This document shows, piece by piece, positions 35,768-45,499 of a DNA stretch of 64,000 nucleotides. Origin of the DNA: Neomelitea salexigens DSM 19753 (lineage in GTDB: Bacteria > Pseudomonadota > Gammaproteobacteria > Pseudomonadales > Spongiibacteraceae); contig NZ_AULP01000003.1 in the NCBI RefSeq assembly GCF_000422345.1, forward strand, positions 279,213 to 343,212, read 5' to 3'. Position 1 is the first letter of the stretch. Every line of letters starts with the position of its first letter. The position numbers and the translations under genes are program-made. The notes under the pieces were generated by a model. It saw nothing but the letters and a program-made list of their open reading frames with translations, had not been told where the DNA came from and did no database searches.

Positions 35768-36876
35768 ATCGTCGGTGTTTAGCATTACTGCTGGCCATCT
35801 TCCCCGGGTGGCTGTGGGCTGAATGCAGTTGGCCTGCATGGCAGCATTTTGCCGAACAATATATCGACAACGGGCGAGTGGTTGATGGCAGCGACCCTCG
35901 CCAAATTACGACCTCAGAGGGTCAGTCCTACGCGATGTTTTTCGCCTTGCTGGCGAACGACCAGAAGCGTTTTGCCGATTTACATGAATGGACGGAGCAA
36001 CATCTTGCCAAAGGTGACTTAAGCGCTAACCTACCTTCGTGGCTGTGGGGGCGCGCACAGGACAATAGTTGGGCAGTGCTGGATGCTAACTCGGCTGCGG
36101 ACTCCGATACCTGGATCGCCTACTCCCTGGCCGAGGCCGGTCGCCTTTGGAACAATCACCACTATCGCTCGCAGGGCTATTTCCTCGCCAACCACATTGC
36201 TCGGCAAGAGACCCGCGAGGTCGACCCTATTGGCAGGGTATTGATGCCGGCACCAGAAGGCTTTGTTAGCGAAGATGCGCTACGCCTCAACCCCAGTTAT
36301 TGGATGCCACAAATCATTAGCCGCTTCGCGCAACTGTACCCAAACTCCGTTTGGCCTGAGTTAGCTGATGCACTGCCAGCACTGCTGCGCGAGAGCGCAG
36401 CAAAGGGCTTGAGTCCCGATTGGGTGGAATGGCGGCAGGGCGACTGGCAAACAGACCCTAAGAGTGGGCCGAAGGGCAGTTACGACGCGATACGCGTTTA
36501 TCTGTGGGTCGGTATGTTGCATCCTGATGCCGCTGCGGTGCCATTGCAGCACCATTTTGACACCATGCTTGCTCTCACCGAAAGTCGCGGAACTGTCCCT
36601 GAGCGGGTGAACCCTGTCAGCGCGACAGCGCGGGGCACTGGCCCCTGGGGCTTCTCAGCGGCGTTGTTGCCGATGCTGTCAAACAGTAACAGAACGGCCC
36701 TGCTGGAGGCGCAGCAGCAACGCGTAACCCTCGAGCGAAAAAACAGCGATGGTCTCGGTCCGCGGGATTACTATAACCGAGTGCTGGATCTCTTCGCCGA
36801 TGCTTGGTTGAGCGGTCGACTGCGGTTCTCTGCAAATGGTGCAGTCGAGACGGCATGGCCGGCGGGGTGTTTATGA
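35764..36876 (+). CDS. bcsZ: Periplasmic endoglucanase BcsZ (GH8)
   Basis: A 370-residue secreted glycoside hydrolase family 8 cellulase that trims or edits nascent cellulose in the periplasm. A signal peptide (LALLLAIFPGWLWA) is followed by the (alpha/alpha)6 barrel. The acid catalyst is probably Glu52 in TTSEGQSYAMFF and the base Asp241 in SYDAIRVYLW, matching E55/D243 of E. coli. GTG at 35764 overlaps the bcsB stop; bcsC overlaps its own stop by ATGA. Confidence 0.95.
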   Translation: MNRRCLALLLAIFPGWLWAECSWPAWQHFAEQYIDNGRVVDGSDPRQITTSEGQSYAMFFALLANDQKRFADLHEWTEQHLAKGDLSANLPSWLWGRAQDNSWAVLDANSAADSDTWIAYSLAEAGRLWNNHHYRSQGYFLANHIARQETREVDPIGRVLMPAPEGFVSEDALRLNPSYWMPQIISRFAQLYPNSVWPELADALPALLRESAAKGLSPDWVEWRQGDWQTDPKSGPKGSYDAIRVYLWVGMLHPDAAAVPLQHHFDTMLALTESRGTVPERVNPVSATARGTGPWGFSAALLPMLSNSNRTALLEAQQQRVTLERKNSDGLGPRDYYNRVLDLFADAWLSGRLRFSANGAVETAWPAGCL

Positions 36877-39800
36877 GCCGCGCAGCCTTTCTTTGGCTCT
36901 TGCTGGCCAGCGCCGTGGGTACCTTGCTTTGGCAGCACGATCCGTTCAAGCTGCGCACGGCGGATGAGAATTCTGCGCCCGCCGACATTATTGTCGCTAC
37001 CGAAAGCCGCCGCTCGGTGCCGGTGGATAAGTCACTGCAAAACAATATCGAATTGCAGTTGCTAGAGTCTCAGCTGCTGGGGCGGGATGATCTGGTTCAG
37101 GCCAAATTGCAGCGCTTGGATGTTATCAATCCAAATGCCGAACATGGGTATTTGTACCGAGCGTGGCTTGCAATTCGAGATGACGATGCTGAGGACGCCG
37201 AGCGAGTGCTCGCGGAATTCAAAGCACGTTATGGCGAAACGCTGACATTTTTGCAGTTGGCGGACTACATTGCCCTCCATACCTACAACAAGCCATCAAT
37301 GCAGCAGGTTGCGTTGTTGGCAAAAACGGGTCGTGTAAAAGAGGCCGCTCAGCAATTTAAAACATTGCTGAGTAATGGGTTTGCTTTGGTATCGAGCGAA
37401 TTGGAATATTTGCAGATACTGGCGCGGGTTGAGGGGCAAAGGCCTGCTGTGATTCGTCGGCTTCGCGCCTTGAATCAGCAATACCCGCAGGTCGCACCGC
37501 TGCGGTTAGCTCTGGCAGACCAGCTGCTGTCCGAGAATTCCGATAGCGAAGCGGGACAGGCAATATTAAAAGACTTGCTCGATGACCCATCACTTGCGCA
37601 GCAGGCCTTACAGCGCTGGCTCGCGTCCCTCGCTGAGCAGCCTTTGGGGCCAAACCGTCTCCGTATTCACACAATGTTAGCCGAGCGATTCCCCGATAAT
37701 CTTGCTGCCATACAGGCAAAGGCCTCAGCCATAGCACTGCAGGAAGAGCAGCGCCGTTTGATGCGCAATCCTCATTATCGCGCGCGCAGCCGGGGTTTGG
37801 CGTTACTGGATGCCGGAAACCTGCAGGCCGCTGAGAAGAAATTGCGTTACGCTCTTGCTGGCCGACCGCAAGATGCCGAAGTTCTCGGCGGCTTGGGGCT
37901 TGTGTATTTGCGTCGCGGCGAGCATCAGCGCGCCCTCAATTATTTTCGCGACGCGGAGCGTTTTAATCGCGATCCAGACCAACAATCGCGCTGGCGCACC
38001 CTGATAGACACTGCGGCATATTGGCGAGCGCTTCGTCGTGGCGAGGCCCTGCTTGAGAGGGGGCAGTATGCCAGCGCTCGAAAGGCCTTTTATGAAGCAT
38101 TATCGATCCAGAGAGCCGAGGTGGAGCCATTGATAGGATTGGCCGATCTGTCGCGCGGCGAGGGTGACTTTGCCGCGGCCGATACGTTCTACCGCCAAGT
38201 TTTGTCTCGAGAAGCGCTTAATACCGACGCGCTATGGGGGCGAATCCAGCTTCATAGGCAGTGGCGTGGCCACGACCAGGCTGAGCAGCTGTACAGACGT
38301 TACAGTGTCGAGCAGCAGGCCAGCGTTGCGGAGCTCAGAACCGCCTGGTGGCGTCAGCAAAGTGCCGAGCTGCTGGTTCAAGCTCGCGCGTCGGGGGACC
38401 CGGTCGCGGTGGCGTCGGCACTTGACGCGCTTCTTGAGTATCCGCCGCTTTCACCATGGCAGCGACTCGACGCTGCCCAGGCCATGGTAGAACTTGGTGA
38501 CAGCGGGCGCGCAGACCAATATATGGCGCAAACTCCCCGCGTGAGTGGGGATGCCGAAGGGATTTTTGCCTATGCCCTATATCTGTCATCTAGGGGGCAG
38601 CGCGCGCAAGCGGTTGAACAACTGCGGTCAATTCCGAAGGCGCGTCGCAGTGATGCCATGCGCAGCAATTTGCTGCGCATGGAATTCGAGCAAGCAGTAG
38701 CGGGCTTGCCCGGTGATGACCGCCAAAACCGCTTGCAACAATTGCAAGACCTTCAGGGTCAATACAAAGACTCCCCCGATACTCGGCTTAGATTGGCGCA
38801 AATGTGGTGGCGCGAAGGTGAAGAAGGCCGTGCCCGAGAGCTTATTCAGTCGTTACTTCCACTGGCCTCCCAAAGTGCCGATCGACAGCAAGGTGTTGCC
38901 GAGCTTTGGTTAGAAATGGGCGAGCTCAAAGCGTTTGAGCGTTGGTATCGGCCGATGCGCGCAAAGGCAAACCGCAGCGGCGTTGACGGTCCACAGCTCG
39001 ACGCATTGGCTGCACGCTATGCAATGGCAAAAGGGCAGTACTTTGCAGAGCGTGAGAAAGAGGTTCTGGCACGCCGGTATTACCGCGAGGCCGCAGACAT
39101 TCGCGGCGAACATCGTGCGGAGGCCTTGCTGGCACTAATAAGTTTGAGCGGGAAATCCGCTGATACAAGTGCCTTTGCCCAGCATCATCAAATGCTATTT
39201 GCCATGCGTGCTGAGCTAAGCGCTGAGCAGGTACTGCAAGCAGCAGCAATAAATACGCAGTATGGGAAGGCAAAAGCAAGTAAGCAGTGGCTGGCTCTGC
39301 TGCCAAAACGCGGGGACGTTAGCGACCAGCAGTTGCGCACGGCGATGCAACAAGCCATTGCGGCAAAAGATTGGTCGGCGGCGCAGCGCTACGCCTACGC
39401 CGCCTTGCAGCGTGCGCAGGGGCAGCCCGTTGATACGGCGCTGTCTGAAGACGCACGCCGACAATTGTATGACAGTGCCGACCGCGAATACTGGCTGGGT
39501 AGTAGCGTGGTGGCCGCCATTGACGAGTTGCGCGAACGGCAGTCGGGGTACATTAAAGCGGGTATAGACCTCACCGAGCGGCGATCCGGTACCGCATTAC
39601 AGCAGATGCCAATAGAGCTGCGCTGGCCTTTTCCCCGTTATGATGGACACGCAATTTTGCGCGTAGATCGTGTATCGATCGACTCAGGACAAGTGGATTA
39701 TCTCGACCCGGATGGCAATACGCCGCCCAATATTACGCGCATACCGTTTGACGAATCGGCAAGCGGAACGGCTGTCGGGCTGGGTTGGCAGGCACGCAAC

Positions 39801-40604
39801 TGGCAAGCCGATATTGGCACCACCCCGCTGGGTTTTACCAAGGAAAATTGGGTGGGAGGTGTTTCGGTAAGAGGCAAGCTGGGTAAGTTTGGTTGGTCTG
39901 CGACGGCGTCTCGGCGACCAGAAACTGGCACCGCGCTTTCCTATGCCGGGATGACTGTGCCACAGGGAGCGACAGGTGCTGGTAGGGAATGGGGCGGTGT
40001 GCTGCGCAGCGGCCTTAAATTTGGCTTGAGTTATGACCTAGGCGGTCGCTATGGCTATTGGTCGAGTGCTCAATTTCATCAGTTGCACGGTGACGATGTC
40101 GCGGATAACCAACGACTCGCCCTGATGGGTGGGGTTTACCGCCGTATTATCGCCGAGGAAAACCGTAACTTGCGTGTTGGCCTGAATGTCATGGCGCTGA
40201 GCTACGACAAGAATCTGAGTGAATACAGCTTGCAGCACGGAGCATACTACAGCCCCCAAAAGTACCTATCGCTGTCTATACCTGTGCGCTACTTTGGTCG
40301 CGTAGGGGAGAATTGGTCCTACTTGCTCGGTGGCGCGGTCTCGTTCTCGCAGAGCGATGAGGACCCCTTGTATGAACTCGCCACTGGCGGCGGCGGTGGC
40401 GGTGGCCCGGGGTATTTTTTGGAAGCGGCGATAGAGCGGCGCGTGAGTCGCCACTGGTATATCGGCTTGGCAGCAGATATTTATCGAGCTGATTTCTACG
40501 AGCCCAATCATGCATCGCTGTATGTGAAGTACCAGTTCGATGATCGCTGGCAGCCCATTTACACGCCGCCTGAGCCTCCCATTCCGTACAGCGATTTTGA
40601 CTAG
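36873..40604 (+). CDS. bcsC: Cellulose export outer-membrane protein BcsC
   Basis: A 1243-residue protein, slightly longer than E. coli BcsC. An N-terminal membrane/signal segment (AFLWLLLASAVGTLL) is followed by a long TPR superhelix (~40-900, for example PLIGLADLSRGEGDFAAADTFYR). A C-terminal beta-barrel of about 330 residues (from LRWPFPRYDGHAILRVDRV) forms the outer-membrane pore. A glycine run (GGGGGGGPG) lies within the barrel, probably in a loop. It completes the synthesis and export line. Confidence 0.94.
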   Translation: MSRAAFLWLLLASAVGTLLWQHDPFKLRTADENSAPADIIVATESRRSVPVDKSLQNNIELQLLESQLLGRDDLVQAKLQRLDVINPNAEHGYLYRAWLAIRDDDAEDAERVLAEFKARYGETLTFLQLADYIALHTYNKPSMQQVALLAKTGRVKEAAQQFKTLLSNGFALVSSELEYLQILARVEGQRPAVIRRLRALNQQYPQVAPLRLALADQLLSENSDSEAGQAILKDLLDDPSLAQQALQRWLASLAEQPLGPNRLRIHTMLAERFPDNLAAIQAKASAIALQEEQRRLMRNPHYRARSRGLALLDAGNLQAAEKKLRYALAGRPQDAEVLGGLGLVYLRRGEHQRALNYFRDAERFNRDPDQQSRWRTLIDTAAYWRALRRGEALLERGQYASARKAFYEALSIQRAEVEPLIGLADLSRGEGDFAAADTFYRQVLSREALNTDALWGRIQLHRQWRGHDQAEQLYRRYSVEQQASVAELRTAWWRQQSAELLVQARASGDPVAVASALDALLEYPPLSPWQRLDAAQAMVELGDSGRADQYMAQTPRVSGDAEGIFAYALYLSSRGQRAQAVEQLRSIPKARRSDAMRSNLLRMEFEQAVAGLPGDDRQNRLQQLQDLQGQYKDSPDTRLRLAQMWWREGEEGRARELIQSLLPLASQSADRQQGVAELWLEMGELKAFERWYRPMRAKANRSGVDGPQLDALAARYAMAKGQYFAEREKEVLARRYYREAADIRGEHRAEALLALISLSGKSADTSAFAQHHQMLFAMRAELSAEQVLQAAAINTQYGKAKASKQWLALLPKRGDVSDQQLRTAMQQAIAAKDWSAAQRYAYAALQRAQGQPVDTALSEDARRQLYDSADREYWLGSSVVAAIDELRERQSGYIKAGIDLTERRSGTALQQMPIELRWPFPRYDGHAILRVDRVSIDSGQVDYLDPDGNTPPNITRIPFDESASGTAVGLGWQARNWQADIGTTPLGFTKENWVGGVSVRGKLGKFGWSATASRRPETGTALSYAGMTVPQGATGAGREWGGVLRSGLKFGLSYDLGGRYGYWSSAQFHQLHGDDVADNQRLALMGGVYRRIIAEENRNLRVGLNVMALSYDKNLSEYSLQHGAYYSPQKYLSLSIPVRYFGRVGENWSYLLGGAVSFSQSDEDPLYELATGGGGGGGPGYFLEAAIERRVSRHWYIGLAADIYRADFYEPNHASLYVKYQFDDRWQPIYTPPEPPIPYSDFD

Positions 40605-40624
40605 CCATCTGAAGGAAGGCGATA

Positions 40625-41875
40625 TTGAGCGCCCCTGAGAACATTTTATATATCGGCCACGTTTGGCCCGAGCCAAATTCGTCTGCGGCGGGGCGGCGCA
40701 CACTATCACTGATTCGCTGTCTGCAAGCCGCTGGCGGCCGGGTGACGTTCGCCTGTGCGGCGGCGCTGTCTGAACACCGCTACCCGCTTAGCGACATCGC
40801 GGTGGATGAGGTCGAGATTCGGCTAAATTGCGATAGCTTCAATCAATTGCTTAGAAAAATGCAGCCAGACCTGGTTGTGTTTGACCGCTTTCTCACCGAG
40901 GAGCAATTTTCCTGGCGGGTGGCCAAAGAGTGCCCGCAGGCGATGTGCATACTCGATACTCAGGATCTTCACTGCCTGCGCGACGCCCGCCATCAGGCGC
41001 TCAAGCGCGGGCAGAACACGATGCGGCCCGATAGCGAGCTACTGAGTAGTGAGCTGGCGTTGCGCGAGTTGGCATCCATATGGCGATGCGACCTGAGCTT
41101 GATGATTTCTACTGCAGAGATATCGCTGCTGCAGTCCCACTACGGTGTTAGTGCCGAGCTGCTGCATCACCTGCCATTTAGCAGTGAAGGTGGAACGGCG
41201 TCACCGCTGCCTTACGCGCAGCGACGCCATTTTATCTGTATTGGCAATTTTCGACACGAGCCAAACTGGGACAGCCTGCGTTATTTACGCAGCGAATTAT
41301 GGCCCGAGATACGCCGGCAACTGCCATCGGCGCAGTGTCATGTGTACGGGGCGTACCCGCCTCCAAAAGCGCAGCAACTGCACAGTGAAAAGCACGGTTT
41401 TTTGCTCAAAGGGTGGGCCAAAGATGCCGCCGCCGTGATGCGACAGGCCCGCGTTTGTATCGCGCCTCTGCGCTTCGGTGCCGGGCAAAAGGGCAAGCTG
41501 CTGGAGGCGATGGAGCAGGCAACTCCCTCGGTAACCACAAGCATTGGCGCGGAGGGGATGGTGGATACGCCAGCCAACTGGGGCGGGGTGGTTGCGGATT
41601 CGCCGCAGGCGTTAATCGAGGCAGCGGTGTCGCTATACCGCGATGAGTCGAACTGGCGCAGTGCCCAAGAGCGCGCCGTGCGCTGCCTGGCGCCGTATAC
41701 GTCCGCGGAGCCAAGCCAAGCGCTCCGGTCGCGTATTGGTCAGCTATCTGGCGAGCTGGCTGTTCATCGCCAGGGCAATTTTATCGGTGCCATGCTTCGC
41801 CACCACAGCCTGCGCAGTCATCAGTATATGTCTCAGTGGATAGCGGCTAAGTCTCAGCTGGCTACTGCGCACTGA
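40625..41875 (+). CDS. GT4/GT1-like glycosyltransferase appended to the cellulose operon
   Basis: A 416-residue GT-B glycosyltransferase. The N-terminal half begins ILYIGHVWPEPNSSAAGRRTLSL, typical of the acceptor domain; the C-terminal half has FICIGNFRHEPNWDSLRYL, GWAKDAAAVMRQARVCIAPLRFGAGQKGKLLEAM and the donor-binding EAM. It starts at TTG 40625 behind AGGAAGG, only 20 bases after bcsC, so it is probably co-transcribed with the bcs genes. No standard Bcs protein matches it. It may make or modify a second glycan, or act on a lipid-linked sugar; the donor is unknown. Confidence 0.8.
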   Translation: MSAPENILYIGHVWPEPNSSAAGRRTLSLIRCLQAAGGRVTFACAAALSEHRYPLSDIAVDEVEIRLNCDSFNQLLRKMQPDLVVFDRFLTEEQFSWRVAKECPQAMCILDTQDLHCLRDARHQALKRGQNTMRPDSELLSSELALRELASIWRCDLSLMISTAEISLLQSHYGVSAELLHHLPFSSEGGTASPLPYAQRRHFICIGNFRHEPNWDSLRYLRSELWPEIRRQLPSAQCHVYGAYPPPKAQQLHSEKHGFLLKGWAKDAAAVMRQARVCIAPLRFGAGQKGKLLEAMEQATPSVTTSIGAEGMVDTPANWGGVVADSPQALIEAAVSLYRDESNWRSAQERAVRCLAPYTSAEPSQALRSRIGQLSGELAVHRQGNFIGAMLRHHSLRSHQYMSQWIAAKSQLATAH

Positions 41876-41990
41876 GGTTTGCAAAGTGGCTATTCATCTG
41901 CCATGTTGGATGCGCTGTATGATTTTTGATCAAGCTCGCCGGGCATCTTCACGGCCCTGAGCAGCGACCCAACGTTGGAGCGGAGTGGCG

Positions 41991-42749
41991 ATGGACCATC
42001 TTATTTTCGATGCACATTTGCACATCATCGATCCCGCTTACCCATTGACCAGCAACCAGGGCTTTCTGCCGTCTGCGTTTACCGTCGACGACTACATCCA
42101 CCAGACCGCTGACCTCGGCATTGCCGGTGGGGCAGTGGTGTCTGGGTCATTTCAGAGCTTTGATCAGTCCTACCTGCAAGCCGCGCTCGTCAGCCTGGGC
42201 CCGCACTTTGTGGGCGTTACCCAGCTGCCCCATGACACCCCTGATGATACTTTGGTGGCACTCGACCGCCAGCGGGTTCGCGCCGTTCGTTTTAATTTGC
42301 GGCGCGGGGGCTCGGAGTCGGTGCAGCACCTGTTTTCGTTTGCGAACCGGGTGCACGAGCTATTGGGTTGGCATACGGAAATCTACTGCGACAGCGCAGC
42401 ACTGGAAGAATTGGAAACGCCGCTGTGTGCGCTGCCGGCGGTAAGCATTGATCACCTGGGCTTGAGTAAGGCCGGGTTGCCGCTGCTGTATCGTTTGGTT
42501 GAGAGGGGCGTCAAGGTTAAGGCAACGGGCTTTGGACGGGTCGACTTCGCTGTCAGTCAGGTCGTCAAACGCCTCCATAGCATTAACCCAAAGGCCTTGA
42601 TGTTCGGCACTGACTTGCCTTCAACGCGCTCGCCTAGGCCGTTTAATCCAATAGATATTGAGATCATCGGCAATGCACTGGGCGATAGCGATGCGCGCTG
42701 TGTGTTGTGGAAAAACGCCGTCGAATTCTACCGCTTGCAGGGCGAATAA
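41991..42749 (+). CDS. Amidohydrolase-2 family TIM-barrel hydrolase
   Basis: A 252-residue predicted metal-dependent hydrolase. It shows the N-terminal metal motif FDAHLHIID, a central SIDHLGLSK His, and the C-terminal FGTDLPSTR Asp ligand. Members hydrolyse lactones or decarboxylate aromatic acids; the substrate is not readable. The ATG at 41991 is preferred over the GTG two codons upstream, with GGAG nearby. It is separated from the glycosyltransferase by 115 bases and from cbiB by 70. Confidence 0.8.
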   Translation: MDHLIFDAHLHIIDPAYPLTSNQGFLPSAFTVDDYIHQTADLGIAGGAVVSGSFQSFDQSYLQAALVSLGPHFVGVTQLPHDTPDDTLVALDRQRVRAVRFNLRRGGSESVQHLFSFANRVHELLGWHTEIYCDSAALEELETPLCALPAVSIDHLGLSKAGLPLLYRLVERGVKVKATGFGRVDFAVSQVVKRLHSINPKALMFGTDLPSTRSPRPFNPIDIEIIGNALGDSDARCVLWKNAVEFYRLQGE

Positions 42750-42819
42750 CCGCGCCAACCTTGACCGCCGATTGCCCCTTGATTACAGTCCCGCCCCTTG
42801 CATCGACTCACCTGAGATC

Positions 42820-43785
42820 ATGGCTGTGCCCGCGCAGCTCGCCAATACCATGACAGAACTCACTATACCCACCGCAGTACTCGCTCTGCTTGCATTGCTT
42901 GCCGATCGTGTATTGGGCGAGCCGCGTCGCTGCCACCCACTGGTTGGCTTTGGCAGATTTGCGCATTATCTGGAGGCCAGGCTCAACCGGGGAAGTGGCT
43001 CTCTCAAATTGTGGGCAGGTGCTCTGGCATACACCGTCGCGGTGCTGCCTCCGGTGCTTGTGCTCTATGGCATCAGTGTTGTGCTGAGCGAATTCTCCCC
43101 TTTGCTGGAGGCGCTGTTGTCCGTGGTCATTTTGTATTTGGCCGTCGGCTGGCAGAGTATGCGCGAGCATGTGCAGCCGATTTTAACGGCGTTAGAACAG
43201 CGTGATCTTCCCGGTGCCAGGCAGGCTTTGTCATACATAGTCAGCCGGGACACGGCAGAGCTCAACGACGCCCAGGTGCTCAGTGCCAGCATCGAGACGA
43301 CGCTGGAAAATAGCAGTGATGCGTTGTTTGCCTCGCTGTTTTGGTTTGCCGTGGCGGGCCCTTGCGGGGTGCTTGTGCACCGTTTGAGCAATACCCTGGA
43401 TGCGATGTGGGGCTACCGCAATGCGCGTTTTAATTTGTTCGGCCGCGTGGCGGCGCGCTGCGATGATGTGTTGAATTTTATTCCCGCTCAGCTCACCGCG
43501 CTGAGCTTTGCGCTGGTGTCTTTCTCCGCGAGCGCGATTCGCTGCCTGGTTTCTCAGGGGTGGCGCTGGAAGAGCATTAACGCCGGCGCGGTAATGGCCA
43601 GCGGCGCCGCCGCCTTGGGCATCACCGTCGGAGGCGCCGCCAATTACCATGGGCAGCAGCAACAGCGTGCGACGCTGGGCGCAGGTCGCCTGCCCCAGCC
43701 GGAGGATGTGCGGCGGAGTTTGCGCTTGGTGGATACGGTTTGCGCGGTGTGGTTGCTCAGTGCATTGGTGGGAGCATTACTATGA
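42820..43785 (+). CDS. cbiB: Adenosylcobinamide-phosphate synthase
   Basis: A 321-residue multi-pass membrane protein (CbiB/CobD) that attaches the aminopropanol-phosphate arm to adenosylcobyric acid in late cobalamin synthesis. It has LLADRVLGEPRRCHPLVGFGR near the N-terminus, YIVSRDTAELN, and the conserved SIETTLENSSDALFA segment. The ATG at 42820 is used; ATG at 42850 gives a start nearer the family norm and is a fair alternative. The next gene overlaps by ATGA, forming a two-gene cobalamin unit. Confidence 0.92.
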   Translation: MAVPAQLANTMTELTIPTAVLALLALLADRVLGEPRRCHPLVGFGRFAHYLEARLNRGSGSLKLWAGALAYTVAVLPPVLVLYGISVVLSEFSPLLEALLSVVILYLAVGWQSMREHVQPILTALEQRDLPGARQALSYIVSRDTAELNDAQVLSASIETTLENSSDALFASLFWFAVAGPCGVLVHRLSNTLDAMWGYRNARFNLFGRVAARCDDVLNFIPAQLTALSFALVSFSASAIRCLVSQGWRWKSINAGAVMASGAAALGITVGGAANYHGQQQQRATLGAGRLPQPEDVRRSLRLVDTVCAVWLLSALVGALL

Positions 43786-44822
43786 GCGAGCGAGTCGTGC
43801 CGCCTCGCCACGGTGGCGACCCCAATGAGCTTCACTACCCCGAAGGCATGCCGAGGCCCTTGTTAAATCTGGCCACCGGGATCAACCCCTGGCCCTGGCC
43901 GGTTCCGGCCTTGCCGAGCCATTGCTTTACGGAATTGCCCTATGAAAACCCTCAATTACAGGCGTCGGCAGCGGCCTATTACCAGGTTGATGTTGCGCAG
44001 TTGTTGCTGTGTGGTGGCAGCCAACCGGTAATTCAGTTGCTGCCGCAGTTATACCCTCAGGGCAATGTGCTGTTGCCCGCCGTGGCCTACGAAGAACACG
44101 CCTACCGCTGGCAGCTGGGGGGGCATCACTGCCGGTTTTTCCGCGACTACAGCAGCGAGGCCGTGGCCGCGCAAATTCGCGAGCAAGATATTCAGTATTT
44201 AGTGCTGATCAACCCCAATAACCCCGATGGCCGGCAACTCCCGGTCACCGTAGTCGCGCAGTGGTTGGCGCTACTGCCGCCAGAGGGTTGCCTGGTAATT
44301 GATCAAGCCTATGTGGATTGTGTGCCGGCCTATCAGGCCAATGCCTTGTTGGCCGATAAGCGCGTTGTGCTGCTGCGCTCGGTAGGAAAGTTCTTTGGTT
44401 TGCCCGGGCTGCGTCTGGGCGCCGTACTGAGTCACCCAGAGACGATTATCCGCTTGCGCGAGCAACTTGGGCCCTGGTCGGTTAATCATGCCGCGCAGCT
44501 GATTGGCCAGCAGTTATTCGCCGACCGTGAATGGCAGGAAACGATGAGGCAGCAATTGCCGCTTGCCGCACACCAACAGGCGCAACAGCTGCTGCGCTGC
44601 TTTGGGCGCGACGTCGAGCACTGTGCGGTGACGCCGCTATTCACCACACTAAAAATGCCGCTGGGGCAGGCGGAAAAGTGGGCGATGCAGGCCCTGAAGC
44701 AGGGGCTACTGTGCCGGGTTTATCGCTGCGGCGAATACGGTTATATGCGCTGGGGACTCGCTGCCAACGCAGACTTGCTGGCCGAGCGACTGGCGTTAAT
44801 TGAGGAGGCGCCCTGTGGATGA
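43782..44822 (+). CDS. cobC: Threonine-phosphate decarboxylase / CobC-like PLP enzyme
   Basis: A 346-residue fold-type I aminotransferase relative that supplies (R)-1-amino-2-propanol phosphate for the cobalamin nucleotide loop. It has the N-terminal LNLATGINPWPWP, INPNNPDG for PLP-carboxylate contact, VIDQAY, and the PLP-binding Lys in SVGKFFGLPGLRLG. The gene overlaps cbiB by four bases and matches the usual cbiB-cobC pairing. No other cobalamin genes or B12 riboswitch are visible here. Confidence 0.92.
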   Translation: MSERVVPPRHGGDPNELHYPEGMPRPLLNLATGINPWPWPVPALPSHCFTELPYENPQLQASAAAYYQVDVAQLLLCGGSQPVIQLLPQLYPQGNVLLPAVAYEEHAYRWQLGGHHCRFFRDYSSEAVAAQIREQDIQYLVLINPNNPDGRQLPVTVVAQWLALLPPEGCLVIDQAYVDCVPAYQANALLADKRVVLLRSVGKFFGLPGLRLGAVLSHPETIIRLREQLGPWSVNHAAQLIGQQLFADREWQETMRQQLPLAAHQQAQQLLRCFGRDVEHCAVTPLFTTLKMPLGQAEKWAMQALKQGLLCRVYRCGEYGYMRWGLAANADLLAERLALIEEAPCG

Positions 44823-45141
44823 AGGTATTTCTTACCTGTTGGAGCAGTTACAGCCGCTGGGCGCGGTTAGCGCGCGGCGTATGTTTGGCGGCTACGGCAT
44901 CTTTTGCGACGGACTGATGTTCGCGCTGATCGCTGATGAGCAGCTGTATTTCAAGGTGGATTCAAACAATACCGGCAACTATGAACAGCGCGATTTGCCG
45001 CCGTTTCGATACCAACGCCGACATCAGTGGGTTGAACTCAGCTACCGGCTTGCGCCGGAGGAACTCATTGATGAGGCCGACGAATTAATTCTTTGGGCTG
45101 CCGATGCTGTTGCCGCAGCACGGCGTGCTCGCGGTGTATAA
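44815..45141 (+). CDS. TfoX N-terminal domain protein
   Basis: A 108-residue protein consisting only of the TfoX-N fold: VSARRMFGGYGIFCDGLMFALIADEQLYFKVD, then FRYQRRHQWVELSYRLAPEEL. Full TfoX regulates competence; single-domain versions are common and uncharacterised. GTG at 44815 is chosen because GAGGAG lies seven bases upstream; it overlaps the cobC stop by eight bases, so it is co-transcribed. Confidence 0.87.
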   Translation: MDEGISYLLEQLQPLGAVSARRMFGGYGIFCDGLMFALIADEQLYFKVDSNNTGNYEQRDLPPFRYQRRHQWVELSYRLAPEELIDEADELILWAADAVAAARRARGV

Positions 45142-45171
45142 TGGGCGAGGATTTAGCAGGAGTAGAGCACC

Positions 45172-45498
45172 ATGCACATTGAACAGGCCATTCGCGACAA
45201 AATTACAGATGCCTTGTCGCCGACTCACTTTGAAGTGACCAATGAAAGTCATATGCACAGCGTGCCCAAAGACTCTGAAACTCACTTTAAGCTTGTCATT
45301 GTTGCCGAGGGCTTTAGCGGTAAGCGGCGAGTGGCCAGACACCAAGCCGTCTACGCTGCGCTTGCCAAGGAATTAGCCGGACCGGTACATGCGCTGGCCC
45401 TTCACCTGTTTAGCCCTGAGGAATGGCAGGAAAAAACGGCAGCGGTTCCCGATTCGCCGCAGTGCCTGGGCGGTAGTAAAAAGGAGGCCAAAGGCTGA
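45172..45498 (+). CDS. BolA family protein
   Basis: A 108-residue BolA-fold protein: [30 protein letters not shown] followed by [12 protein letters not shown], the usual core. These proteins act with monothiol glutaredoxins in iron-sulfur handling, and BolA itself affects cell shape and biofilm genes. The His-rich HMHS and the later ARHQ are the typical ligand positions. AGGAG lies nine bases before the ATG. trhO begins one base after the stop. Confidence 0.9.
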   Translation: MHIEQAIRDKITDALSPTHFEVTNESHMHSVPKDSETHFKLVIVAEGFSGKRRVARHQAVYAALAKELAGPVHALALHLFSPEEWQEKTAAVPDSPQCLGGSKKEAKG

Positions 45499-45499
45499 T

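Noticed and set aside
40380..40415. Glycine-codon run in bcsC as a possible slippage or repeat artefact
   Set aside because: The frame stays open on both sides and the run fits a loop of the outer-membrane barrel.
42750..42819. Possible cobalamin riboswitch before cbiB
   Set aside because: Only 70 bases separate the stop from the start, with no B12-box-like element.
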